Source: Tolypothrix tenuis PCC 7101 (lineage in GTDB: Bacteria > Cyanobacteriota > Cyanobacteriia > Cyanobacteriales > Nostocaceae). From it: a DNA stretch of 64,000 nt. Below, in pieces: positions 26,815 through 35,876 of the stretch. The position numbers were made by a program, and so were the translations under genes. The stretch is taken from assembly GCF_002368295.1 (NCBI RefSeq), contig NZ_AP018248.1, forward strand, positions 3,389,460 to 3,453,459, written 5' to 3'. Under the pieces are notes generated by a model. That model saw only the letters and a list, made by a program, of their open reading frames with translations, was not told where the DNA came from and ran no database searches. Position 1 is the first letter of the stretch; each line of letters opens with the position of its first letter.

Positions 26815-27135
26815 ATGCATTCGGTAAATATATTTTGTCACGAGTTTATTGTTGCTGTGTCCTTTGTTGCTTGTATTGCGGGTCTATTGTTACTTTGGGA
26901 TGGCAAACAGCACAAAGATGAAATGGAAGAAACAGAGCAGATTCTCTTGAGAATGAGCTTCTCTTACTGGCTAGTTTACTGTATTGCTTTTGGCGTTGAA
27001 AAAATCATGGTACCTAGCTGGGAACCCATGCTGATGACTTTAAAAATTACTACAGCTTTGTCATATTTCTTAACATTTTCTTGTATTCTCAGTTTGCCAC
27101 TTCATAGATTTGCGGTACATCAAGTAGAAGAATAG
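26815..27135 (+). CDS. Small membrane protein, function unknown
   Basis: Not recognised. From the ATG at 26815 it encodes 106 residues with three hydrophobic stretches: about 8-28 (VAVSFVACIAGLLLLW), 44-62 (YWLVYCIAFGVEKI) and 72-94 (ITTALSYFLTFSCILSLPL). The longest open frame starts at a TTG five codons upstream; the ATG is preferred. The coding frame is intact and the AT content is typical. It is convergent with the DUF2103-like gene. It could be a photosynthesis-related accessory membrane protein, but nothing in the sequence shows this. Confidence 0.55.
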   Translation: MHSVNIFCHEFIVAVSFVACIAGLLLLWDGKQHKDEMEETEQILLRMSFSYWLVYCIAFGVEKIMVPSWEPMLMTLKITTALSYFLTFSCILSLPLHRFAVHQVEE

Positions 27136-27190
27136 TTGAGAGCCAACAGTGCATAGTCAATTAACTATGGACTATTGACTACAGTGATTG

Positions 27191-27484
27191 TTAAATTTTC
27201 ATGGCGATCGCGATCGCTTCTAAGAGGCTATCTTGATCTAAAGTCGTCAAGATAAATACCTCCTGTACAGTTTTTCCTTGACGGGCAATGACTTTATAAC
27301 CCCCACGGATGGGTACGGATATACGCAGCTGTAATTTAGGAGCATGACCTCTAACTCGCCCAATTACGCCTGGGGTAACAGTTTGAATTCCTGGCTGCTG
27401 ACACAGACGTTCTAATATGGGGATGAGGCCATCTATGTGGGTTGAGTGATTCCAGACGAGTCTACCATCATTGGGTTTGCCCAT
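27191..27484 (-). CDS. DUF2103-type small protein
   Basis: The longest frame starts inside clpS, but the conserved protein begins at MGKPNDGRLVWNHSTHIDGL, giving 97 residues. The start codon lies 5 bp after the clpS stop, so the two are co-transcribed. The protein contains LVWNHSTHIDGLIPILERL and a basic VRGHAPKLQLRISVPIRGGYK strand, features I associate with the DUF2103 family of predicted metal-binding proteins. Function is not known; linkage to clpS suggests a role near protein turnover, but this is inference. Confidence 0.75.
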   Translation of the reverse strand: MGKPNDGRLVWNHSTHIDGLIPILERLCQQPGIQTVTPGVIGRVRGHAPKLQLRISVPIRGGYKVIARQGKTVQEVFILTTLDQDSLLEAIAIAMKI

Positions 27485-27489
27485 TCTAG

Positions 27490-27795
27490 TTAAGCTGCCT
27501 CTAGAGGAGCCATTGTTAAACCCGCCCGCCGTAGTTGTTGGTGATAGAGTTCCGCTGGTTCTTGGGGCCCTACCCAAACGATCGCTTGACCCTCAAAATG
27601 GATTTGGTTGGTCAAGTCCCACGCTTGATCGCTGCTCATTCCCGGAATATATTTCATCAAACACTCCGCCACGTGCTGAAATGTATTAAAATCATCGTTC
27701 AAAACGATTACTTTGTAATTTGGATAATGCTTGCGGGTAACTTGATTAGACCGTTCAGGAGCTATAGTTGGTGTTGTTGAAAGTCTAGTCACCAT
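27490..27795 (-). CDS. clpS: ATP-dependent Clp protease adaptor ClpS
   Basis: ClpS delivers N-degron substrates to the ClpC/ClpA chaperone. The 101-residue protein has a flexible N-terminal tail (about 1-20), the conserved YKVIVLNDDFNTFQHV segment and the helix VAECLMKYIPGMSSDQAWDL. The longest frame begins with TTG at 27810; the ATG at 27795 (MVTRLSTTPT) is the better start. The gene is upstream of, and nearly contiguous with, the DUF2103-like gene. Cyanobacteria often have two ClpS paralogues; which one this is cannot be told here. Confidence 0.93.
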   Translation of the reverse strand: MVTRLSTTPTIAPERSNQVTRKHYPNYKVIVLNDDFNTFQHVAECLMKYIPGMSSDQAWDLTNQIHFEGQAIVWVGPQEPAELYHQQLRRAGLTMAPLEAA

Positions 27796-28045
27796 AAAAC
27801 AGTTAATCAACCAATTTGTACAAGACTACAAATAACTAGTTTAGTTCATCCTCCAAAGTCAAGAGTGCAACTTTGGATTCAGAAATATTAGTAATTTTAT
27901 TGACAAAATTTTATAGATGTGTTCATCAGTTACATATTGATATAAAGCGGATAGATAACAGGTAACAAGCTGAAAGTTATGGCGCGCAAGGGGTAAGCGT
28001 TAAACTGCCCCTTGTCTTAAATAGTACAATGAAAGTGTAGCGAGA

Positions 28046-30304
28046 TCAGCTGTTTGCTGTACCAACCACTTCAAATGCGATCGCCATTGCTGCTAATTTC
28101 TTAGTATCAATCCCCCGTACACCGTTAGGGAGTTGAATCCCTTCAACATTAATCGCGCCCCGAGTCCCGGCATCTAGGTCATTAAGTAAACTATTTGTTA
28201 CATCTAATAATTCATTAGTTACAGCTATGGGCGCACGCGTATTTTCGACTCCGCGAGATTTGGCAATTTCTTTTAAGGCTTTGAGAGAATTTCGCAGTGG
28301 TGTAGTGCTAGCAACAATTAAAGCTTCTGATACTCCTAAAGGTTCGCCAATCACCAGTTTGAAGGTATCGCCAGCAGAAGGAATGACTAACTTTTGTTTA
28401 CCTTCTACCAAAGCAGCATCTTCTGCAGCTGACCAATTATTAGGAAAGATAATCGCCATTTCGCCTTGGGCATCAATTACCAAAATACTTATATATAGAG
28501 GTTGCGATTCGTTATTTTGAATTTGAAAAGCAATTTTTGTACCCAGAGGTAACTTTTGCAAACCTGAGTTAGTAGTTTGGCTGGATGTCCCCAAATCTAC
28601 TTTTTGAACTCCACGAATAGGGAAGGTTTCCCCCAGTATTTCTTGACTACCGACAACATTCATCGTCGCAGTCACATTAATTCGCGATGAATTAGTATTG
28701 CCCAGCATTTGCTTGACAATCCGCGCTGCGAGTAAGGACTTGAGTTTAGGCTGTAAGCGCGTAACAGCAGCACTCACCGTTTCGTTACTTGTACCAAAAG
28801 AACTAGCAATAATTTGCGTCATTCCTGGTAAAAACAAACCAAAACTACCCACCACAGGTAAATTTGAGAGGCGACTTTTTTGTAATTCCTGAGATTTGGC
28901 TTCAGTCATGCGACCAAAAATATATTGCACCTCTTGTCTTCCCAAAGTTTTGGCTGCAATGCGGGGAATCGCCTGTAATGCTTGTTTAGCTTGTTGAATG
29001 TTATTTCCTAAAGAGTCATCTAGCCCAATTTTTAAAGTTAAATCACTAGGAATACTGCGAATCCGTTCTTGTAAGAGTGCGCCTGGTTGGAGTGGTTGCT
29101 TTTTTTGGGCAGCTTTTAGGAGTTTACCTTGTCCTGTTAATCCTTGACGAGACTGTAACTGAATTAATCCGCGATCGCTACCTTTATTATCCAAAACTGT
29201 GAAAATCGCATCTTGTTTAAATGCTTCCAGGCTTTCGGAATCTAGCCCACCCAGCCACAATTTTACCTGCTCACCATTGACTTGAGTGACTACCGCCTCA
29301 GCGGAGACAGCAGGTGTGCGCGTAAAGTAAATAGGTGCGCGAGTATTTTCTTTGCTAAAGTTAGATTCTAATTCTGGTTCTTGAAAATTGCCTGATTGCC
29401 TAGCGAAGATAGTTGTACTGCGGCTAATATTAGCGATCGCACGATTAATCGCTTCATCCCCTGGTTGTTGCCAAAGGTACTGAGTAAATAAATAAGTAAA
29501 AGCCCCAGCGTTAAAATCATCAAAAGAAGCATCAGCCGCATATTGATCGCGTTTAGCGCTGGCGATGACTACGCCTTTAGCAACGCCTTTTCTCCTCAGT
29601 TCGATAAATTTTTGTGGTGACAGTCCCAGTTTTCCTAACAATCGGCGTTGATATTCCAGTTCCGCCGTACTTGGTAAGAGTTTTTCACCACCATCAATGG
29701 AACGCACCCGAAAATTCCCCCGCTTTGCACCACCCGCATGACAGCTATCCAATACTACAGTTACATTTTCTGTTTTCAATGCAGACATTAGCAAAAACAA
29801 TGTATGCCCCATAATGTGCTGCACCTGGCCTCCTTGCTGGGGATAGCCTGGTGGTAAATTCCCATCAATCGGAACCAAAGTGCTGTTGAGTCCATCTTCC
29901 GTGTCGCGATCGCGATCGCGTACCCGCGAACCATGTCCCGAAAAATGAAATACCACCACATCCCCAGGCTTGGCTTGCTTAATTAAATGTTCTTCAAATG
30001 CTGTTAGCATCCCTTTCCGGGTGGCTTTTTGGTCGGTCAAAGTTAAAATATCTTGAGGGTTAAAGCCAAAGCGGTGAATTAATAATTCGCGTTGCAACTG
30101 CACATCATTCACACAACCATAGAGTTCTGGTATACCCTTATACTCATTAATTCCTACTAACAGTGCGAGTTTCCGCTTTGTACTTTGGGCTAGGACTTGT
30201 TGATAGCGTTCTCCTTGCTGCATGATATCCCACTGGCTTAAACCCAAGGTTGCTAAAGCAGACCCAGCAAATTGCAAAAAGTGCCGGCGTTTCATATCAG
30301 CCAT
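28046..30304 (-). CDS. Orthocaspase (C14 caspase-like peptidase) with DUF4384 domain
   Basis: Caspase-fold peptidases of prokaryotes cleave after Arg/Lys. The 752-residue protein has a twin-arginine-like export signal (RRHFLQFAG), then the p20-like domain: LALLVGINEYKGIPEL, catalytic His124 in HFSGHG and Cys188 in LDSCHAGG, both intact. The C-terminal third contains a DUF4384-type domain (QPLYISILVIDAQGEMAIIFP), often found next to caspases and kinases in cyanobacteria. Start ATG at 30304, with an alternative Met three codons in. Export by Tat is inferred. It is a single-gene unit with long repeat-rich DNA upstream. Confidence 0.9.
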   Translation of the reverse strand: MADMKRRHFLQFAGSALATLGLSQWDIMQQGERYQQVLAQSTKRKLALLVGINEYKGIPELYGCVNDVQLQRELLIHRFGFNPQDILTLTDQKATRKGMLTAFEEHLIKQAKPGDVVVFHFSGHGSRVRDRDRDTEDGLNSTLVPIDGNLPPGYPQQGGQVQHIMGHTLFLLMSALKTENVTVVLDSCHAGGAKRGNFRVRSIDGGEKLLPSTAELEYQRRLLGKLGLSPQKFIELRRKGVAKGVVIASAKRDQYAADASFDDFNAGAFTYLFTQYLWQQPGDEAINRAIANISRSTTIFARQSGNFQEPELESNFSKENTRAPIYFTRTPAVSAEAVVTQVNGEQVKLWLGGLDSESLEAFKQDAIFTVLDNKGSDRGLIQLQSRQGLTGQGKLLKAAQKKQPLQPGALLQERIRSIPSDLTLKIGLDDSLGNNIQQAKQALQAIPRIAAKTLGRQEVQYIFGRMTEAKSQELQKSRLSNLPVVGSFGLFLPGMTQIIASSFGTSNETVSAAVTRLQPKLKSLLAARIVKQMLGNTNSSRINVTATMNVVGSQEILGETFPIRGVQKVDLGTSSQTTNSGLQKLPLGTKIAFQIQNNESQPLYISILVIDAQGEMAIIFPNNWSAAEDAALVEGKQKLVIPSAGDTFKLVIGEPLGVSEALIVASTTPLRNSLKALKEIAKSRGVENTRAPIAVTNELLDVTNSLLNDLDAGTRGAINVEGIQLPNGVRGIDTKKLAAMAIAFEVVGTANS

Positions 30305-30402
30305 TATTCACTCCTCTCATGGAATTTTGATTTCTTAGCAATAAGACTAAAAAATCACAGTAATTTATCCCATTAGCCCCATAAAAGGAAGATGAGGGGA
30401 TT

Positions 30403-30520
30403 GGGGAACTCGGGGCCCCCTCTGGGGATAAGGGGTAATGGGGATTAGGGACTGGGGATTAGGGACTGGGGACTGGGGAACTCGGGGCCCCCTCTGGGGA
30501 TAAGGGGTAATGGGGATTAG
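30403..30520. repeat. Direct repeat, two 46-bp copies
   Basis: Units at 30403-30448 and 30475-30520 both start GGGGAACTCGGGGCCCCCTC and end GGGGATTAG, separated by heptamers of the GGGGACT type. A third, inverted relative is at 55655-55728. Confidence 0.85.
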
Positions 30521-30547
30521 GAGATGAGGAAGATGAGGGAAAAACAG

Positions 30548-30668
30548 CAATTACCAATTACCAATTACCAATTACCAATTACCAATTACCCAATGCCCAA
30601 TGCCCAATGCCCAATGCCCAATGCCCAATGCCCAATGCCCAATGCCCAATGCCCAATGCCCAATGCCC
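30548..30668. repeat. Two adjoining heptamer arrays, (CAATTAC)6 then (CAATGCC)11
   Basis: About six CAATTAC units (30548-30590) pass directly into about eleven perfect CAATGCC units (30591-30668). The phase is kept across the junction. Confidence 0.92.
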
Positions 30669-31037
30669 TAAGTATTATTACGTGTTTATAAAATCTAATC
30701 TTTAAAATAATGTTAATAAAAAAAAAGAATGTAACAGATTCTTCAGTAAATATAAAAGATTTGGAGAAGAAGCAAAACGCCGAAATCTATCCCTAGAAAG
30801 ATGTTTGCTCAGGTGTTGTTATTTACCGTGGAATAACTATCAGTAATCTTGTAAATGACTGCCAGGAGATAATTGCCGCCAAAATCAGCTTTCTCAAGCA
30901 ATTTTTTCCTTAAAAGCCATTAATATAACTTTAGCCATAAAAACTGGTGATTTTCCGCAATTGTCACCAGGACGATCGCGTGCAGATTGTTTAATCTTTA
31001 ACTATACTGCTAGCACGCTTGTATAGTAACTCCTCCT
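30669..31037. other. AT-rich upstream region of the 59-codon ORF
   Basis: No coding region was found. Poly-A tracts lie around 30718-30730 and the sequence is AT-rich. A possible promoter for the small ORF (TATAGT at 31023-31028) lies too close to its ATG to be firm. Confidence 0.4.
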
Positions 31038-31217
31038 ATGGCTCCTAAGTTTAACAAGATTAAATTTCCACTTTGGCATTATCTCAATCAGCCTTTATTT
31101 TGTAACCACACTAAATTAATATGGAATCCTTATATCTTCGCCGCTATCTGGCGAATTCAGCTTCTAGAAAGATGCTGGAATAAAGAGTGTGATGCTAAGG
31201 GCCCGCAACAGCATTAA
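31038..31217 (+). CDS. Small hypothetical protein (59 aa)
   Basis: The frame starts ATG at 31038 and stops at TAA 31215-31217. The protein begins MAPKFNKIKFPLWHYLNQPL and continues through FCNHTKLIWNPYIFAAIWRI, a basic peptide rich in aromatic residues with three Trp before the LLERCWNKECDAKG tail. The composition is unlike random translation, and the N-terminal pattern (basic head, W-YLNQPLF) recalls small uncharacterised cyanobacterial proteins. No strong ribosome-binding site is present. A plus-strand terminator at 31317 lies downstream in the correct orientation. Its product is unknown. Confidence 0.45.
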   Translation: MAPKFNKIKFPLWHYLNQPLFCNHTKLIWNPYIFAAIWRIQLLERCWNKECDAKGPQQH

Positions 31218-31313
31218 AAGGGACTGGGGACTGGTGACTGGGTACTAGGAATTAGGAATTGCAAATCAAGAGGGTAAGGTAGAAAAACTCAGCACTCAGC
31301 GCTACAGTTGAAA

Positions 31314-32606
31314 CTAAGCCTCGTCTAAGTGGCGAGGCTTTTTGCCGTCTAGTAAAGCACTGACAGTCATATCGCCCATGACATTGAGGGCTGTCCGACA
31401 GCGATCCAAAAACCAATCGACTGTAACTAACAAAGCTATATACTGGGTCGGTAAGCCAACGGAAGTAAATACCAAGGTCATCGTTACAAGTCCGGCATTA
31501 GGAATACCTGCAGCGCCGACGGATGCAAAAATCGATGTTAAGACAACTATTAACTGCTGTCCTAAACCTAAATGTTGACCCAATATTTGGGAAATATATA
31601 ATGCAGACATCGCTTCATATAGGGCAGTACCGTCATTATTAAAGTTTGCGCCTACTAATGCGCCTAAAGAAGCGGAAGATTCTCTTAAACCGATTTTAGT
31701 TTGCAACACTTCAAAGGTGATGGGCATTGTCACCGTTGAGGAAGAGGTGGAAAAAGCTGTCAAAAATGCATCAGAACCACCCTTGAGAAATGCGATCGGG
31801 TTGACCCAAGAGCCAATTTGTACTCTAGTGAGATAGTAGCAAGCTTGTAAAAACAAGGCGACTAGTACGGCGACGATAAAGGCTGCTAAAGATTGGAAGG
31901 GCGCAAAACCTTTTTCGGCAACAGTTTTAGCCACAATTCCAAACACAGCCAAGGGAATTAAGGCTATTACCCAATTGAGAATCCGGATTACCGCCTCAAA
32001 TAAAATACCGATGACATCTTCAATCGGTTGGTATGCTGCTTTACCTTCCACGATTTGTTCTGATTTTAATGCCCGCAGCACAATTCCAAAGGAAAGGGCA
32101 ATCACAATTAGTTGGATAACGTTATTATCGACTAGTGGCTTGAGGATAGCATCGGGGACAGCATCTTTAAATAAACCCCAAGGATCGAGACTTGCAGTAG
32201 GTGCTTGTGCTTCGGTGGGGGCTGTTATATTTCCCCAACTCCCAGGGTGCAAGACGTTAGCTACTAGCAAACCGATTAAAATTGCTGCGGTAGTGTTAGT
32301 TAACAGTAGTACTGCTAGCCGTCTACCTGCTGTTCCGGGGATATTTGTAGTCATGAAGGTATGCAGCACTGCTACCAAAATTAGGGGTGTAGCTAGGGCG
32401 CGTAAAGCCTTCAGCACCAATTCTGCAGGAATTGCTAAGTTAGTAATCAAAGTAGCATTACTGGGGCTGGGATTCCCCGCACCTAGGGCAATTCCTAAGC
32501 CGACAGCAAGCGCTAGGGCGACGACAATTTGCAATGTCAGAGGGATACGCAGCCACCAAGGACGGGTTTTGGTCTCTAGAGAAGTAATACTCTCTGGTTC
32601 AGTCAT
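31314..32606 (-). CDS. Dicarboxylate/amino acid:cation symporter (DAACS family)
   Basis: A 430-residue inner-membrane transporter that would couple uptake of glutamate, aspartate or C4-dicarboxylates to H+ or Na+. It has about eight hydrophobic spans, the serine-rich re-entrant loop SSSTVTMPI and the transport-core motif NNDGTALYEA, here preceded by NF (the family norm is NMDGTALY). The N-terminal TRPWWLRIPLTLQIVVAL and the ANVLHPGS loop fit the family. Substrate specificity cannot be read. It is divergent from dnaE. Its last codons overlap a plus-strand terminator hairpin. Confidence 0.9.
   Translation of the reverse strand: MTEPESITSLETKTRPWWLRIPLTLQIVVALALAVGLGIALGAGNPSPSNATLITNLAIPAELVLKALRALATPLILVAVLHTFMTTNIPGTAGRRLAVLLLTNTTAAILIGLLVANVLHPGSWGNITAPTEAQAPTASLDPWGLFKDAVPDAILKPLVDNNVIQLIVIALSFGIVLRALKSEQIVEGKAAYQPIEDVIGILFEAVIRILNWVIALIPLAVFGIVAKTVAEKGFAPFQSLAAFIVAVLVALFLQACYYLTRVQIGSWVNPIAFLKGGSDAFLTAFSTSSSTVTMPITFEVLQTKIGLRESSASLGALVGANFNNDGTALYEAMSALYISQILGQHLGLGQQLIVVLTSIFASVGAAGIPNAGLVTMTLVFTSVGLPTQYIALLVTVDWFLDRCRTALNVMGDMTVSALLDGKKPRHLDEA
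31317..31343 (+). terminator. Terminator overlapping the 3' end of the symporter gene
   Basis: AGCCTCG and CGAGGCT form a 7-bp stem with a 9-nt loop, followed on the plus strand by TTTTT. It lies about 100 bp past the small ORF at 31038-31217, so it fits as that gene's terminator. The stem is shared with the last codons of the convergent symporter. Confidence 0.6.
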
Positions 32607-32777
32607 TGCTTAATTTGGGGTAACTCTACTGCTGTAACTATTTAAACATCACTTGCGGAAGTGAAAATTCTGCAAACGCGTTAATCTAAGATCCCATTGC
32701 TTTCTTTAGTGAATCCTACTCCAGGGGGTATTTTTTCTTTCCTGGGAGATATTGTTGGCTTGTGGTTGGAGACTGAT

Positions 32778-35408
32778 ATGTCCTTTGTCCCTTTGCATAT
32801 TCACAGTGACTATAGCTTGCTTGATGGTGCCAGTCAGCTGCCAGAGTTGGTTGATCGCGCGATCGCCCTGGGGATGAAAGCGATCGCCCTCACCGATCAT
32901 GGTGTGATGTATGGCGCGGTGGAATTGATCAAAATCTGTCGTAGCAAGAATATTAAACCCATTCTTGGCAACGAAATGTATATCATTAATGGCGATATTG
33001 AAAAGCAAGAACGCCGCCCCCGTTATCATCAAGTTGTCTTAGCTAAAAACACCAAAGGTTACAAAAATTTAGTCAAATTAACTACTATTTCTCACCTCAA
33101 AGGTGTACAAGGAAAAGGCATTTTTTCTCGCCCTTGCATCAACAAAGAATTATTAAAAGAATATCATGAAGGTTTGATTGTTACTAGTGCTTGTTTGGGC
33201 GGAGAAGTTCCCCAAGCAATTATGAGTGGTAGACCAGATGCAGCCCGTAAAGTTGCTCAATGGTATAAAGATGTATTTGGTGATGACTATTATTTAGAAA
33301 TTCAAGACCACGGTTCCCAGGAAGACAGAATTGTTAATGTAGAAATTATTAAAATTGCTCGGGAATTAGGCATCAAATTTGTTGCTACAAATGACTCTCA
33401 TTTCATTTCCTGTTATGACGTAGAAGCACACGACGCTTTGCTATGTATTCAAACAGGTAAGCTGATAATTGAAGAAAATCGGATGCGTTATAGCGGCACA
33501 GAATATCTCAAATCTGCTGAAGAAATGCATCTGCTATTTCGTGACCATTTACCAGATGATGTAATTGCCGAAGCTGTGGCGACGACTGAAGAAGTAGCAG
33601 ATAAAGTTGAGCCATACCAGATTATGGGTGAGCCGCAAATTCCCACTCCACCGATTCCTTCTGGTCATACTGCTGATACTTATGCTGAAGAAGTTGCATG
33701 GAACGGACTTTTAGAAAGATTAAATCGCAAATCCCGCAACGAAGTCGATTCAACCTATAAAGAAAGGTTGGAATACGAACTCAAAATGATTCAACAAATG
33801 GGATTTTCCAAATACTTTTTAGTTGTTTGGGATTATATTAAATTTGCTAGAGATAATAATATTCCAGTTGGGCCTGGACGGGGTTCTGCTGCAGGTTCAT
33901 TAGTTGCTTATGCGATGCGAATTACTAACATTGACCCCGTACATCATGGGCTACTATTTGAGCGTTTCTTGAATCCCGAACGGAAATCCATGCCTGATAT
34001 TGATACGGATTTCTGCATTGAACAAAGAGATAAAGTTATTGAATATGTCACTGAGAAATATGGCGCTGATAAAGTTGCTCAAATTATTACCTTTAACCGT
34101 TTAACTTCCAAAGCTGTATTAAAGGATGTTGCCAGGGTATTAAATATACCCTACGGAGAAGCAGATAAAATGGCAAAATTAATTCCTGTGGTGCGGGGGA
34201 AACCAACTAAGTTAAAAGTGATGATTTCTGATGACACCCCAGAACCAGAATTTAAAGCCAGATACGATAATGATGAGCAAGTTCGCCACTGGATTGACAT
34301 GGCGATGCGAATTGAAGGTACTAACAAAACCTTTGGTGTTCACGCAGCAGGTGTGGTAATTTCTGCCGATCCGCTTGATGAAATTGTGCCGCTACAAAGA
34401 AATAACGACGGTTCCGTCATTACCCAGTATTTCATGGAAGACCTGGAATCAATGGGTTTGTTAAAAATGGACTTCTTGGGTTTGCGGAACTTAACTCTAA
34501 TCCAAAAAACTTTGGATTTGATTGAAGAAACTAAAGGTTATCGTGTTGATCCAGATGAAATTACAGGCCAAGAAAGAAAAGCTCAAAGAATATTAGCTAA
34601 AGGTGAGCATAGTACTTTGCCTAAAGATGTACAAAAGGCTTATGAATTATTAGAAGCTGGAGAATTAGAAGGAGTATTTCAGTTAGAATCCTCTGGGATG
34701 AAACAGATAGTACGAGATTTAAAGCCTTCTAATATTGAGGATATTTCTTCTATTTTGGCACTGTATCGACCCGGCCCATTAGATGCAGGGCTAATTCCCA
34801 AGTTTATTAACCGTAAACACGGACGAGAAGCGATTGATTATGAAAGTGTGATTTTAGAACCGATATTAAATGAAACCTATGGCATTATGGTCTATCAAGA
34901 GCAAATTATGAAAATTGCTCAAGATATGGCTGGATATTCCCTAGGACAAGCCGACTTGCTGCGGCGCGCTATGGGTAAAAAGAAAGTTTCCGAGATGCAA
35001 AAGCAGCAAGAAAAGTTTATTGATGGTGCTACTAAAAACGGGGTGAAAAAGCAAGTAGCTGAGAAATTGTTTGACGATATGTTAAAGTTTGCCGAATATT
35101 GCTTAAGCTACGATACAGAAGTTTTGACGGTAGAATATGGCTTGATTCCTATTGGTGAAATTGTCGAAAAATGCCTGGAATGCAGGGTTTATAGTGTTGA
35201 TGCTAATGGTAATGTTTATACTCAACCGATAGCGCAGTGGCATAATCGCGGTAAACAAGAGGTTTATGAATATGCTTTAGAAGATGGTTCGATTATTCGG
35301 GCAACAAAAGACCATAAATTTATGACTACTGATGGTCAAATGTTACCCATTGATGAAATCTTTAAACGAGGGTTAGATTTGTTGCAAGTTCCCCATTTAC
35401 CGGAGTAA
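32778..35408 (+). CDS. dnaE: DNA polymerase III alpha subunit, N-terminal half, with split-intein N-half
   Basis: The first half of the replicative polymerase. It starts at MSFVPLHIHSDYSLLDGAS (PHP domain); the longer frame from TTG 32697 adds an unconserved prefix. Polymerase motifs GRGSAAGSLVAYAM and the catalytic-aspartate PDIDTDF are present, then the reading stops after LLQVPHLPE. The last 102 residues are not polymerase but an intein N-half beginning at Cys (CLSYDTEVLTVEYG), following the extein KFAEY. The 774-residue extein is about two thirds of a normal DnaE. The C-terminal half (dnaE-C with intein C-half) is not in the window and must be encoded elsewhere; the active enzyme forms by protein trans-splicing. 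Confidence 0.96.
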   Translation: MSFVPLHIHSDYSLLDGASQLPELVDRAIALGMKAIALTDHGVMYGAVELIKICRSKNIKPILGNEMYIINGDIEKQERRPRYHQVVLAKNTKGYKNLVKLTTISHLKGVQGKGIFSRPCINKELLKEYHEGLIVTSACLGGEVPQAIMSGRPDAARKVAQWYKDVFGDDYYLEIQDHGSQEDRIVNVEIIKIARELGIKFVATNDSHFISCYDVEAHDALLCIQTGKLIIEENRMRYSGTEYLKSAEEMHLLFRDHLPDDVIAEAVATTEEVADKVEPYQIMGEPQIPTPPIPSGHTADTYAEEVAWNGLLERLNRKSRNEVDSTYKERLEYELKMIQQMGFSKYFLVVWDYIKFARDNNIPVGPGRGSAAGSLVAYAMRITNIDPVHHGLLFERFLNPERKSMPDIDTDFCIEQRDKVIEYVTEKYGADKVAQIITFNRLTSKAVLKDVARVLNIPYGEADKMAKLIPVVRGKPTKLKVMISDDTPEPEFKARYDNDEQVRHWIDMAMRIEGTNKTFGVHAAGVVISADPLDEIVPLQRNNDGSVITQYFMEDLESMGLLKMDFLGLRNLTLIQKTLDLIEETKGYRVDPDEITGQERKAQRILAKGEHSTLPKDVQKAYELLEAGELEGVFQLESSGMKQIVRDLKPSNIEDISSILALYRPGPLDAGLIPKFINRKHGREAIDYESVILEPILNETYGIMVYQEQIMKIAQDMAGYSLGQADLLRRAMGKKKVSEMQKQQEKFIDGATKNGVKKQVAEKLFDDMLKFAEYCLSYDTEVLTVEYGLIPIGEIVEKCLECRVYSVDANGNVYTQPIAQWHNRGKQEVYEYALEDGSIIRATKDHKFMTTDGQMLPIDEIFKRGLDLLQVPHLPE
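35100..35405 (+). other. DnaE split-intein N-terminal half (102 residues)
   Basis: It starts with the nucleophile Cys1 in CLSYDTEVLTVEYGLIPIG, contains block B with Thr-x-x-His in IIRATKDHKF, and ends LDLLQVPHLPE. Length and sequence match the DnaE inteins of Nostocales, which splice in trans. Cys1 and the block B His are intact, so it is probably active. Confidence 0.95.
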
Positions 35409-35621
35409 TATCAAATAATTTTGGCGGTACATCAATATATTCTAGAGGGCAAGGCAGTGCCCACCTGTGTCAACTTAAGCTAAAAGCTATATACGGCGCG
35501 TGTTGTACAAATACCTCGCGCCCTCATCCCCTAACCCCTTCTCCCCCGGGAGAAGGGGAACTAAATCTCTTGCTCCCCCAGGGGAAGGGAAATTAAATCT
35601 CTTGCTCCCCTCTCCTGGTGG

Positions 35622-35834
35622 GCTATCCATTATAAACATCTTTCTTAACATTTCAAGGGTGTTAACTCTCGTCTCTAGAACCATGATTTTTGCGTTCTTA
35701 ATTCTCAATAAAACCCCATTTTTAGCGAGAAGAATACACGCGAATTTGTCAAGCCTGCCTAAACTCTCATTCTCTAAGATGCTTATAGAACAAGGGTTTT
35801 AAGATTGTAAAGAAAGATGTGGGTAATGCATAGC
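35622..35834. mobile_element. Nested miniature element C (213 bp)
   Basis: Imperfect terminal inverted repeats of about 29 bp (GCTATCCATTATAAACATCT and the reverse complement GCTATGCATTACCCACATCT) bound a 213-bp segment inserted in the loop of the CCTCTCC/GGGAGAGG hairpin of element B. A direct duplication CTGGTGG flanks it (35615-35621, 35835-35841). No ORF is inside. Confidence 0.7.
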
Positions 35835-35876
35835 CTGGTGGGAGAGGGGCTGGGGGTGAGGGCGAAACCTTGCAAC

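Noticed and set aside
30365..30550. Frame translating to PQRGPRVPQSP-type repeats
   Set aside because: It is the translation of the GGGGCCCC/heptamer direct repeats.
30548..30668. CRISPR array
   Set aside because: The 7-bp units are directly contiguous with no spacers; they are simple tandem repeats.
32697..32777. 27-codon N-terminal extension of dnaE from TTG
   Set aside because: The conserved PHP start MSFVPLHIHSDYSLL lies at 32778, and the extension is not conserved-looking.
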